Source of the DNA: Bryum argenteum
Lineage: Eukaryota > Streptophyta > Bryopsida > Bryales > Bryaceae
Reading direction: 5' to 3'
Assembly: GCA_037043015.1 (NCBI GenBank)
Contig: CM073326.1
Span: forward strand, 15,384,345-15,448,344
Length of the DNA stretch: 64,000 nt
Shown piece by piece: positions 21,140 through 31,573 of the stretch. The notes under the pieces are model-generated. The model was not told the DNA's origin and made no database searches. It saw nothing but the letters and a program-made list of their open reading frames with translations. Position numbers and translations under genes: made by a program. The first letter of the stretch is position 1, and every line of letters starts with the position of its first letter.

Positions 21140-24100
21140 AACTAAGGGCTTGTTGACACTCCAGTGAAAATAGCTACTAGTGACACCACTACAAAGAAAG
21201 TTATTGGTAGGTTTATTGTAATGTGGAGAAAGCCATTTGTTGATTTACACTATAGTGGCTATCTCCACCAATTGATTGCATCAATTGTAGTCATTTCCAA
21301 CAATCCATTTTAAAAAGGCTAATATTTCTCTACGGGCGGTCCGCACTATGGTGACTTTTCCCACAAGTTGATTGACATTAACATAATTTTCTCCACTAGC
21401 CGGTTTAGACTATGGTGGTTTTCTCCGCTTATGGATTTCTACTACTGTGTTTTTTTCTCTACTGGTGAATTTCTACTACTATGTTGTTTTTCCACATTTT
21501 GACAGTGGATTTCTCTATGGTCAATTTTTTATTAAGGTGGATTTCCTTATCCGATTTCTACTACGGTGGTTTGTCCACCGTTCGATCGTGACAACGGTGA
21601 TAATTTTCCATCCGTCGATTTCCACTCCGGTGGTTTTCTCCACTTGTCTATTTTCACTAATGTGGTTTCTAGCGTTTGATTACTAGTACGTGGATTTTCC
21701 TAGGGTCGATTTAGATTTAAGTACGATGGTTTTCTCTACCAATCAATTTTTACTACGGTGGTTTATTTTGCAACGTTCAATCACAACTACGGTGGTTTAT
21801 TTTGCAACGTTCAATCACAACTACGGTGGTTTATTTTGTGACATTTAGTCACAGTTACTGTGGTTAAATTTCCAATTTTTAATTTTGAACATAGTGGTTT
21901 ATTTTCTAACTTTCAATGACAACTACAATGATGCTTTCCTTTCATTGATTGATTTCTATTATGGTGGTTTTCTCTACCGCTTGCTTGTCATTAAGGTGAT
22001 GTTTTTCCAACAACTGGTTTTTACTACAATGGTTTTTTGCATCAAATGATATTGATTGTGTTAGTTTTTATCTACCATTCAATTTCCTCTGCAGTGGTTT
22101 TTTCCTTGGCTTGGTTTGAAGTGAGTTGGTTTTCTTAACTAAGTTTCCTATCTTAATTTTCCTATACTTGTGGTTGATCTCTTTTAGGGTTGTTTTCTCG
22201 ATCAGGCAATGTTCGATTGCTACGATGGTGATGTTTTGAATTGATTGATTTCTACTTCCGTCGTTTTATCCTACTGGTCAATATAAAGTAGAGTGGATTT
22301 CTCGAAAGCCAATTTTAACACGATGAATTTTGCTTTGGTTGAATATGATACAATTTTAGTTTCAATTGAGTAGTTTAGAAACCATCGGACAACCAAGGCA
22401 TATAAAGGCATAATTTCTTTTACATAAAGGCAAATTTTCATAAACGTAATAGGCAATCAAGGCATATATTCTCTCCACTAACATCATTAGTCTATTCTAG
22501 GCAATAATCGTAGCACTAATGGCAGAAGGTGGTGCATCTAATGCCGAGAAGGCGTTTTGTGTTCATGTCATCAAATATAAATTGACTATACCGCAGCGTC
22601 CGAAGAAGGCAATCGGCTCATCAACATTGTTCACCTATGATGTAGCCTTAAACACAATTCTACTAGAAGCGCCTTTTGTTGCAATGTTCTCAATGGTTTC
22701 ATATGAATTTGTAGCGCAATGCAGAGAAGCTTGGCTACTTCAAGAACAAAATTTTGTTCATTGCATCCTTGTAGCTTCTGTCACTAGACGATGGTGAGCT
22801 CGATGATCTAGACAATGACCTCAAGCTCGGCTAACTTAGCGCGTGCATGGACGGCAAGCATCTTTTTGCGATCTTCAAATCCAAAAATCCAACATTACAA
22901 GCACTACCAGCCTTTTCATGCATTGTCATTGCTAATGCCACACACGCATAGGACAGTAGCATCGCCAACAATGGCAATGGCGAGCCGACCAAACCGGATG
23001 TTCAATTTACCATGACGAAGTTGGGTGCCATTGCGACACATGGTAGAAGAAGCTCAGTAGAGGAGCAGCCTCTATGCATACCTTCTGTGATTGCGACCAT
23101 GGCAAGCTTTTCCGATGTTCACACTTTGCAGCAATCCCTAAGTGTAGAGTACTCGAAGACGGAGGCACTTGCATGAGTTCATGTGATCCTAGCTGGTGCG
23201 TCGAAGCCACTAGAGACGAAGACCATGTCGAGAACGCTTCCTCTAGACTCGAGCCGCTGCAAGACCTTTGCCAACTAACTTAGCACTTTGAAATTGTACA
23301 AGATGGAAGTCACGATCATGCTATTACCGCCAACTATGAGCAGTATGTCAAGGAGTATCTAGAGGTGCTTTAATAGAATTATTATAAAAATCGAGGGTGA
23401 GTAAGTGCGACGAAGCCACTAGGGACGACGACCATGTCGGGAATGCTTCCTCTCGACTTCGATCCGCTGCGAGACCTTTGTCACCCAACCAAGTAGTTTG
23501 AAATTGCATAAGATGGATGCCACGATCACGTTGTTGCCGCCGACTATGAGTAGTATGTGGAGGGGTATCTAGAGGTGTTTTAATAAAATTATTTTCAAAA
23601 ATGAGGGTCAGTCCCCGCTGCTGGCTTCAAAATATGTAGTTGTCGCCATGGCGCCATTTACTAACAAGACCATTGATATCGAGTATTCCGAAGAGAAGAC
23701 CACCTTTCTTGTGAAGCAAAGCATAGATAGGTGAGCCGATTACTCACTGTCTTGTTATGTCGTGATGACTGCTCTCATAACCTGCAATTTTTTCGTGTTC
23801 CGTTTTAGGTAGTAGTTATCGAGCAAGTTCTGATTGTTCTTGTCCTATTTTTAAAAACAAATCAGTTCAAAGCGACTAGTTCTCAATACCATTGTAGTTT
23901 GAATCAATAAGTGGAGAGAACTATCCTTGCCAAAATTGACCCTTGGAGGAAAATGTACGTAATCTAAATCAATTGGTGCAAAAATCAATGTAATAAAAAT
24001 CAACTGTTAGATAAAATCACCCTTACGTAAATTGATATGGAAAGAAAACCATTGTAGAAGGACTATAGGCATTGATCGATGGAAAATAAACCACCCTAAT

Positions 24101-24957
24101 TATTATTGAACATCGCATAATAAACCATTCTAGTTGTCATTGAACAATAGAAAATAAAAAAATATGGTTTAGATTCAACATTGAAAATTTAACCACTGTA
24201 ACTATGATTGAACACCACAAAATAAACCAGTGCTGTTGTGATTGAACGTCACAAAATAAACCACCGTAGTTGTGATTGAACGTTGCAAAATAAACCACCG
24301 TAGTTGTGATTGAACGTTGCAAAATAAACCACCGTAGTAAAAATTGATTGGTAGAGAAAACCATCGTACTTAAATCTAAATCGACCCTAGGAAAATCCAC
24401 GTACTAGTAATCAAACGCTAGAAACCACATTAGTGAAAATAGACAAGTGGAGAAAACCACCGGAGTGGAAATCGACGGATGGAAAATTATCACCGTTGTC
24501 ACGATCGAACGGTGGACAAACCACCGTAGTAGAAATCGGATAAGGAAATCCACCTTAATAAAAAATTGACCATAGAGAAATCCACTGTCAAAATGTGGAA
24601 AAACAACATAGTAGTAGAAATTCACCAGTAGAGAAAAAAACACAGTAGTAGAAATCCATAAGCGGAGAAAACCACCATAGTCTAAACCGGCTAGTGGAGA
24701 AAATTATGTTAATGTCAATCAACTTGTGGGAAAAGTCACCATAGTGCGGACCGGCCCGTAGAGAAATATTAGCCTTTTTAAAATGGATTGTTGGAAATGA
24801 CTACAATTGATGCAATCAATTGGTGGAGATAGCCACTATAGTGTAAATCAACAAATGGCTTTCTCCACATTACAATAAACCTACCAATAACTTTCTTTGT
24901 AGTGGTGTCACTAGTAGCTATTTTCACTGGAGTGTCAACAAGCCCTTAGTTAGATAA
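21140..24957. mobile_element. foldback-type element B at the palindrome centre
   Basis: The outer ~700-800 bp on each side are inverted repeats of degenerate ACTACGGTGGTTTTC units, including almost identical units TTATTTTGCAACGTTCAATC. These are part of the high-identity palindrome arms outside about 21840 and 24250 and diverge inside. The centre (about 22480-23830) is homologous to the coding-like core of element A, with many stops and an internal ~180-bp tandem duplication (about 23325-23400 against 23510-23590). The apparent left end is CTAAGGGCTTGTTGACAC; a target-site duplication cannot be read because the flanks are themselves inverted duplicates. Confidence 0.6.
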
Positions 24958-25028
24958 GATGATTAGCAACAATCTGTATACCAAGTTGATACGGCAATAT
25001 ATTTGATAATATCTTAAGAGTTAAGTAG

Positions 25029-25286
25029 TTAACCCCTAAAGGTTTTTGATGCAAAATTAGTCAAATCATCAAAAAGGACCTTCTACTACTTTAGGCCTAG
25101 AATAACTCATCTAAGCATTATTTGGAAGATCCAACCGTAGGATCTTAACTTTAACTTGAACTTTCCACCCACATACCAAATTTGAACTGTATATTTGTGA
25201 GATTGTAACGGTCAAAGTTGGTTGAATTTTGTTCATGCGGGAACTCCAAAAATCCATTTTGGCTTTCTTGGACCTTTAGGGGTTCA
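25029..25286 (+). mobile_element. TTAA-type MITE, family 1 (right-arm copy)
   Basis: Mirror of 20806-21063: TTAACCCCTAAAGG at 25029 and CCTTTAGGGGTTCA ending at 25286. It carries the same decayed TTAA as the left copy, so it arose through the palindrome duplication and not by a separate insertion. Confidence 0.72.
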
Positions 25287-26135
25287 CAAGATATTATGCT
25301 CATGAATAACTATATAATTTTTGGGTCTGTAAGATAAAATGCTCAGGAAGTGTAAGAGTTTAGACTTACGAAGGTAACATGCTCAAGAATTGTTTGAATT
25401 TCAGGATTATAAGATTACATGCTCGAGAGCTATCTCAAATTGAAGTTGGTAGAGCAACATGCTCGAGAGCTATCTCAAATTGAAGTCGGTAGGGCAACAT
25501 GCTGGAGAGCTATCTCAAATTCAAGTCGGTGAAGCAATATGCTTGAGCACCATATGAATTTCAAATCACAATGTTATCACAACTAGTGATGTTTTTTGTT
25601 TTGTTGACTGTGAATTTTAGTGTTGTGAAGATGCACAATCCAATTGGAAAAAAATAATGAGATTACCTTTGTTTACGTTCAACTATGGGAACACATATGA
25701 AGTAAGTACGTGTACATGTATCTAACAATCTAAACATACACTTATCTAAAAGAGTGATTGCAATAAATATGTATATTTCCCTTTTCATGTCCAAATTGAA
25801 CATGGGGATACACAAATTCCTCAACCCTTGAAATCGTATGAAGCAAGCAAGTTTCTAGTTGTTTTGACTTTGGTAAGGCTCTTCTATTATCAAAGGTAGG
25901 TAGCTTGTTTTGTGACATCATGATCTCAAGCATTGCGGGTCGGATCGGGTTGCATGCTGCATAAGGTGTAGTTGGAAGTGGGTTATTTGAATTGTAGGGT
26001 TGTGGAAAACAATCATATTACGAATTGGGTCGTCGGATCCCACAAAAAATACTGGCAAGTATTGGTATGAGTGGGGGCGTGCTGGTTATCAACAACAATA
26101 GGGACCGGAGGGAAAAAAATGCGAGAAAAAGGATC

Positions 26136-26216
26136 TGTCAACAGTGGGATTCGAACCCACGCCCTTTCGGACCAGTACCTGAAACTGGCGCCTTAGACCA
26201 ACTCGGCCATATTGAC
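26136..26216 (-). tRNA. tRNA-Leu (anticodon CAG), right-arm copy
   Basis: Exact reverse complement of 19878-19958, with the same class II fold. Both copies look intact. Confidence 0.95.
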
Positions 26217-26248
26217 AGGGAATGTCGCTGATACCCGGTAGCGGTGGG

Positions 26249-26321
26249 TGGAGACGCCGGGTATCGATCCCGGTACCTCTCGAATGCGAATCGAGCGCTC
26301 TACCATTTGAGCTACACCCCC
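26249..26321 (-). tRNA. tRNA-Ala (anticodon CGC), right-arm copy
   Basis: Exact reverse complement of 19773-19845. The two tRNA pairs point towards each other across the palindrome centre. Confidence 0.95.
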
Positions 26322-27074
26322 TCGTGCTGGCACGCCACCCCTCGGAGAAGAGGAGGCAGTCCGGATGTGCAGCTGGTTTCGTGTGGGCTTCATATACTCC
26401 CGAACCTTCTAGTCTTTTACGTCTTTTCCTTTTTGCCGTTTTGATCCTGAAAGTTGAGGATATCCTCTTTCCCAAACTAACCAAGGCCCCACTGGGCCTT
26501 CCCCTCCCTCAGATTCTGTCTCCTCTCTTGACACTAGAATCTGCCTTCCTCGTCATAACAGTGGGTTCTCTAAACTGCACTTACGGTCATATCCACTCTT
26601 CCGTTCCTCTGCTTGTGTGGGATCATATCACAATATTCCTCCTTTCATTCATGTTCTCATTGTCCTGTGGGACTATTTCTATCCATGACATACTAGCCTC
26701 TGTCCCCTTGCCTTAACTGCCGTTTTCTCTTTTTTGGTCTTTAGGAATTCAAATTGCTTAGTTCTAATATTAAAGTGAAAGTTAAAAAGTAAATGGACAA
26801 AGTAAAAGCAGAGAGTTTAAATGTAGTGAGATTGCTGATGGGTCATTGTTAATAGAAGATGTTTTTAAACTGTAAAGTGAAAGAAAGAATGCCCATGTTT
26901 ATAAGGAAGACAACCTGTAAATCTTACTATGTTTTTTTGGGAGGGTATGAGCTGCACTATTAGTACGAATATATTTTATGGAAGTGTGAAAGTTACTGGT
27001 AAATAAAAAACCTAGCAGGGTTGTGATTATCTTCAATTGTTTTGAGTTATTTTGACCAGTTACTCGAATCAAAC

Positions 27075-27971
27075 ATGGAAAAGAAAGCCGTTTTGTCATC
27101 ACCACAAGAAACTTCAAAAAGTACAAAAAGGAATGTTTATAGGATAACAAAAACTCCAATGACTATCACATTGCCAAATGGTAGTAGGGTAGCAGTGAGA
27201 GAGAAAATATTATATCATCAACGACAAATCAACCAGCTAAAATTGGGTGTTCGAGGAAAAAAAAAATGTCCATGTAGTGAGTGCGAAGAAACTAACAATG
27301 AGGAGCACGAAGTAACTAAAACACTTGCCGAATTTAAAAAAGTAATAGACTTAACAAGGCGACAACCTCGGGACACAATACACCCGACTTTGCCCCGTTT
27401 GTGGGAGCAATGCATTGCGGTCACTCAAAAGGTGCCATCCGATGGAAACTGTGGTTATCATGTTCTAGCTTATCATCTCTCGTCGGATCCTCTATCAAAT
27501 ATAGAATGGACTCCAACATCCGTTCGTAAAGAGATGCTTCGTTGCCTTTATGGAAAGTGGAACTTTTGGAAGAATGCGTTCAAGAGATATGATGGTAGTA
27601 CAAGAGAAGTTCATGAGTTGGCACGATCGATCAATTGGAAGCAAGAAAATGGAATTCTTCCAAGAAAGCATTGGTTCATTTATCCTCTGTGTGCAATCGT
27701 AGCAGCGACTACATTCGAGCGACCCATTGTTATGCTCACTGATAAAGGCGAGGCGAGGACATATTTGCCGCATTGCCGCCCCAACATCCGCCATACGGAA
27801 ATGTGTATGCTCCTTGTCAACGGAAGCCATGTAGAGCTCGGAGTCCTTCGCAAGGATTGCCCCCTCCCTCCGATCGACCCTCATTGGAGTCAGCATGCCC
27901 AGGAAGACGTAATTCGCTGGTGGACTCACACACTAGAAGATAGGATATCAAAGTGGAAGTGGCTCAAATAA
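27075..27971 (+). CDS. OTU-type cysteine protease-like protein
   Basis: A 298-aa single-exon ORF; I chose the first ATG at 27075 because the reading frame opens further upstream only with a non-ATG codon. The N-terminal ~100 residues are basic with a Cys pair (KKKCPCSEC). An OTU-like domain follows: DGNC at residues 123-126 (catalytic Cys126), a helix GYHVLAYHL, and a C-terminal NGSHVELG with the probable catalytic His at 252. OTU proteases remove ubiquitin or related modifiers; related plant single-exon OTU proteins are often carried by Mutator-like transposons. The gene starts ~330 bp outside the palindrome edge. No transposase is seen nearby, so host gene versus transposon cargo is unresolved. 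Confidence 0.7.
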   Translation: MEKKAVLSSPQETSKSTKRNVYRITKTPMTITLPNGSRVAVREKILYHQRQINQLKLGVRGKKKCPCSECEETNNEEHEVTKTLAEFKKVIDLTRRQPRDTIHPTLPRLWEQCIAVTQKVPSDGNCGYHVLAYHLSSDPLSNIEWTPTSVRKEMLRCLYGKWNFWKNAFKRYDGSTREVHELARSINWKQENGILPRKHWFIYPLCAIVAATTFERPIVMLTDKGEARTYLPHCRPNIRHTEMCMLLVNGSHVELGVLRKDCPLPPIDPHWSQHAQEDVIRWWTHTLEDRISKWKWLK

Positions 27972-28628
27972 ATGATGACTCTACCATAGCAATCAATTAC
28001 TGCATGTACAGCATATGACATGCTGATTTTGTGACATAAGGTACATCAATACTTGTTATCAAATGGTAAAATCTGTATTTCAAATATCTATTTTCTTTTT
28101 TTTTTGGGCACGAACAGTGTGATGTGATTTTTGCTCGTCAAGGAAATGGGCCATCACCTACTGCAGCTCAGTAAGTTCAGTTACGAAGCTGACCCCGAAT
28201 TACTTTGTTGTAAGTACACCATGCAGTTTAATAAAAGAAGATTTTGTTATGTCCTTAATTCTTCATGGACTAAAATCACTTTGATAGGAACAAACTAAAT
28301 GTAGACTGATTGAGTACATCACTCCTTATTAATCAAATTCCATTCCCAATTAAAAGTGCTCACAGTATATGTGCTGTGTGTTCCTGACCAAAAATGTCCA
28401 TCTCGCAGTGTCCATCACGTTGTGCAAAAATTTGAATGTAGACTGGCACGTCCAGGACCCGTACACAACTAGTCCTATACCTGCAAATGCATACACATGA
28501 AGGTATTAGAAATTTGGGAGACAGTCCTTTGTGTTCATTAAGTCTCTACCCCATGGGCACATTCAAAGGCTACTCCTCCCTTACACCTCAAATTCGCTAA
28601 TTCCTGAAATGTTCCTGTATAACCACAT
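27972..28628. other. intergenic DNA
   Basis: Presumed 3' UTR of the OTU-like gene followed by unremarkable AT-rich sequence. Confidence 0.4.
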
Positions 28629-28878
28629 TTAACCCCTAAAGCAAAACGGTCTAAGTCACACCTTCCTTTAGATTGAGCTCAAAATATCTCAATCTAAATC
28701 CTATTTGAAAGATTCAACCGTAAGATCTCAAAGTCCGCTTGACATTGTTCTCACATACCAAATTTCAACCGTTCATTCTTCCTCATTTGTGAGATTATAA
28801 TGGTCAAAATTGGCTGAGTTTTTTTCCTCTCTGAACCTGCAAAACCCGCTTCCGGTTTTAAGGAAAGTTAGGAGTTAA
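28629..28878 (+). mobile_element. TTAA-type MITE, family 1, diverged copy
   Basis: TTAA at 28629-28632 followed by CCCCTAAAGC, and ending AGGAGTTAA at 28875-28878. Internal blocks (GATTCAACCGTAAGATCTC, ACATACCAAATTTCAACCG) align with the 45.4 kb and palindrome copies. Confidence 0.65.
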
Positions 28879-29754
28879 TGTGAGATTCTCATTATGCACA
28901 TACAGAAGCTGTAGCATAATATGTGATTTCATAGAACTAATGGGTATGGTAGAATTCCAAACATCGACATGCTTGCACTTTTCATTTAAATCTGGTGAAT
29001 GATGATCCAAAGTCTCGAAAGAATGTGTCTACACCTAACAATACTATCCGTTCATGGGATATGAATCGATTGTTAGTAATTTGATTCTGAAATGTGCAAA
29101 AACAAATCATACAGTCCAAAAACTTGACTTTCTTACTCGTCAGGAGAAAAGTGAAACCCGGGTTGCAGTTACCATACCTGGAGAAAACAAACTGCACTAA
29201 AGAATGTGAAAATCCCCAGAAAGAAAATTGGGCACGCCCTGACAAAACGAAGGTACAAGACAGACAGAGAGACAGATAGCAGAGGGAGGGGCCGGGGTCG
29301 GAGTCATACACACAAGTCTGCATCACTCTGACAACAGTTCAGCTGAATATACAGCACTCTTAAATCACTACCACTCTGCAGCAGGTGATCCTCATTACGA
29401 AACTCACCGTCCTTCTTCAACCCCAGGCATCACCAGGCTTAGTAACTTCCATCCCAATTTAACTTACAAGAAACAACATCAACGCATAAAAACACTTATA
29501 TACAGCACTACTGTTCCTTCGATCCCTGTGAGTGAGTGTGAGTGGCGGCGTCGGTGGTGTGAGTCGCGTAGGTGTAAGAATGTTCTAGGTTTTAGCGATG
29601 ACAGTGTCTGTGAGGTTTTAGCAATGGCAGTTTCTGCCTGTGTGAGGTTTTAGCGATGTTGCATTTGTGCGACATTCTTGAGGGATGGCGTTTGAAGTAG
29701 TGGAAGAGGAGCTATGGCTGTCGAGTGTTGAGTGACGAGGATTGGGGAGTGACC
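28879..29754. other. intergenic region and 5' leader of the RING gene
   Basis: No gene before the RING-H2 start. The leader contains a five-codon upstream ORF (ATG at 29714, stop TGA at 29729) just before the main start, which could dampen translation (inference). Confidence 0.4.
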
Positions 29755-31573
29755 ATGATAGGAACGCCGATTGCCTTTGGGCTTACTATGATTGTGTGTT
29801 TTACGCTGTTTTACTACTACTGGCGGATTAGGCAGCTTCGAGCTCGTCTCTTGTCTGTGCAAGCTGCACCAGCTCACGACGACTTCCCAGTGAGTAGTAA
29901 CGCCACTCTTTTCTCTTCAGAAAGTGTTTGTGTTCACGTGTTCATGTCAGCTCAGAAGACTCAGAAAGTGTTTTTTCTGGGTTTGCAGGTGGAATTTGGA
30001 ATTGGGAAGAACGTTGTGGAGACGTTTCCTACTATCAAAGCTTGTGAACTCAAGTGCACTGCCTCCGAAGACTTACAGTAAGTCAGTCTGTCCTCGCCAT
30101 TAATTTCGGTAGTCAAATTGAGCTCACCATCTAAGTAAGCTTCAAGATTGAATACCTCGAAAGAGTCGGTATTGTAGGCAGTCAAGACTTTCGAATAAGC
30201 CAAGAAATCTATGCATTTCTTAATAGATTGTTGCTGAAGACCCCACAATCGCAGAGAGGCTTCTTTTTGAGCTCTTGTCCACGAAACTTTTTCTTTCGAA
30301 AGAAGCTCTTGAAAATGGAAGGAAAGTATCTTACACCATGCTCAGAGGACTTCATTATATTTTAGCTTGGGGGAAAGGAGAGCGAGTTTATGTGGAGGGT
30401 TGAGCAATTTAATCATATGGGGAGTTGGGGGCATGCAGGTGTCCGATATGTTTGGTGGAGTACGAGGAGTGGGAAGAGCTCCGGCAGCTGCCATTCTGTG
30501 GCCACATCTTCCACACTCTCTGTGTCGGTGCATGGTTCGAGAAGCAAACTACATGTCCCGTTTGTCGCATGAGCATGTCTGAGCTCACGGAGTCGACGAC
30601 GTTCGGTGGCATGGAAGACCTTTTGTACCGAGGCCCTCGCTCTTCCGACGCTGCCGTTGTGGAGGTCGTGAACGAATCGCCCTCTTGGATCAGGTTCAAC
30701 CGCCGCCTCCCTTTGCCAGCTCCACCTGCTGCTGCCGTCTCTGAAGCCACGACGACGGCCACTGATGCCCCTCCGCATACTTGTTCATGCTCCTCAGGTA
30801 ACTAACTAAAATCCTCCTCAGTCTTCTGATAATGACATGCATGCAACCTTCACCTCTCTCAACGGAACAGAATTTGCTTGTACTCATCAGGGAACCATGA
30901 AACAACAGCGCCAGTGTCGAAGACTCCGAGCTCCGAACAAGAAGCTCTTCCTCCGAGACGAGCAACAGCAGACTTTCATGTTGTGAATATTCATCATCAG
31001 TCGAACTCCAAGTGCAAGTGCTCATCAAAGCCTGTCAAATCAGACGATAATTACTCAACCGGTAAGCGCTCGAATGTTGGAAAGTGCCAGCCATTCACTT
31101 GCTCAGTCTTCCTTATAGTTCATTGTAGTTTCCCATTCTCTGTTTTAACATTCTACTTCAGAGTCTAGATCATCTACCCTTCCTCTTATCCGTTCATTGT
31201 ATGACACATGAGAGAAGTATTGAGATTCGACTGTGCAGATGTGCAGATATTGATATTTCAAGCAAATCGGCTGGAGGGCAGTGACCCCATAAGGCTAGAC
31301 ATTGACCGGTTCGTAGCGGAAGGATTGATTCAGAGCAGCAATCGGCGGACAACAAGTGAATCAACACCGGATTCTTTAGGAGCTGTCAAACCGGCACAGC
31401 AGGGGCATGCGGTGAGTAGTAGTAGCACCAGTAGTAGTCGAAGCGAATATTCCAGTGCCAGAGGTGAAGCTTCGAGGGAGGAAGTATTCCAGGAGTCTCC
31501 GCAGGGATCGTTTGAGTTCCAGCCCGTCCTCACGGAAACAGGTGAGTTGACATACAGAGCTACAACGCTGTAA
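29755..31573 (+). CDS. ATL-type RING-H2 E3 ubiquitin ligase
   Basis: Five exons: 29755-29889, 29989-30077, 30439-30797, 30891-31061 and 31239-31573, all GT-AG with frame continuity, giving 362 aa. The start is the first in-frame ATG (MIGTPIAFG). Residues ~6-24 form a single transmembrane helix. Residues ~46-66 resemble the GLD region (GIGKNVVETFP). The RING-H2 finger spans residues 76-117: C76, C79, C95, H97, H100, C103, C114 and C117, with a conserved Trp in VGAWF. The tail is low-complexity and Ser-rich. ATL proteins are membrane-anchored E3 ligases that pass ubiquitin from E2 enzymes to substrates, often in stress responses. The substrate is unknown. An alternative splice donor (CAG/GTGAG at about 31540) exists near the 3' end. 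Confidence 0.85.

Larger units (their letters stand above)
19353..21840 (+). repeat. left arm of a 7.4-kb palindrome
   Basis: From 19353 (AAGACCAAAAAAGAG) the sequence is the near-exact reverse complement of 26741 downwards. Paired coordinates sum to 46094 across the tRNA region (for example 19773 pairs with 26321). Small differences exist near 20735-20770, 21115-21130 and 21345. The arm carries tRNA-Ala, tRNA-Leu, a family-1 MITE and the outer part of foldback element B. Sequence left of 19353 and right of 26741 is unrelated, so the boundary is sharp. Confidence 0.95.
24250..26741 (-). repeat. right arm of the 7.4-kb palindrome
   Basis: Reverse complement of 19353-21840 with only scattered single-base and short indel differences. 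It has one more CAACGTTCAATC subrepeat than the left arm near 24250-24320. Confidence 0.95.
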
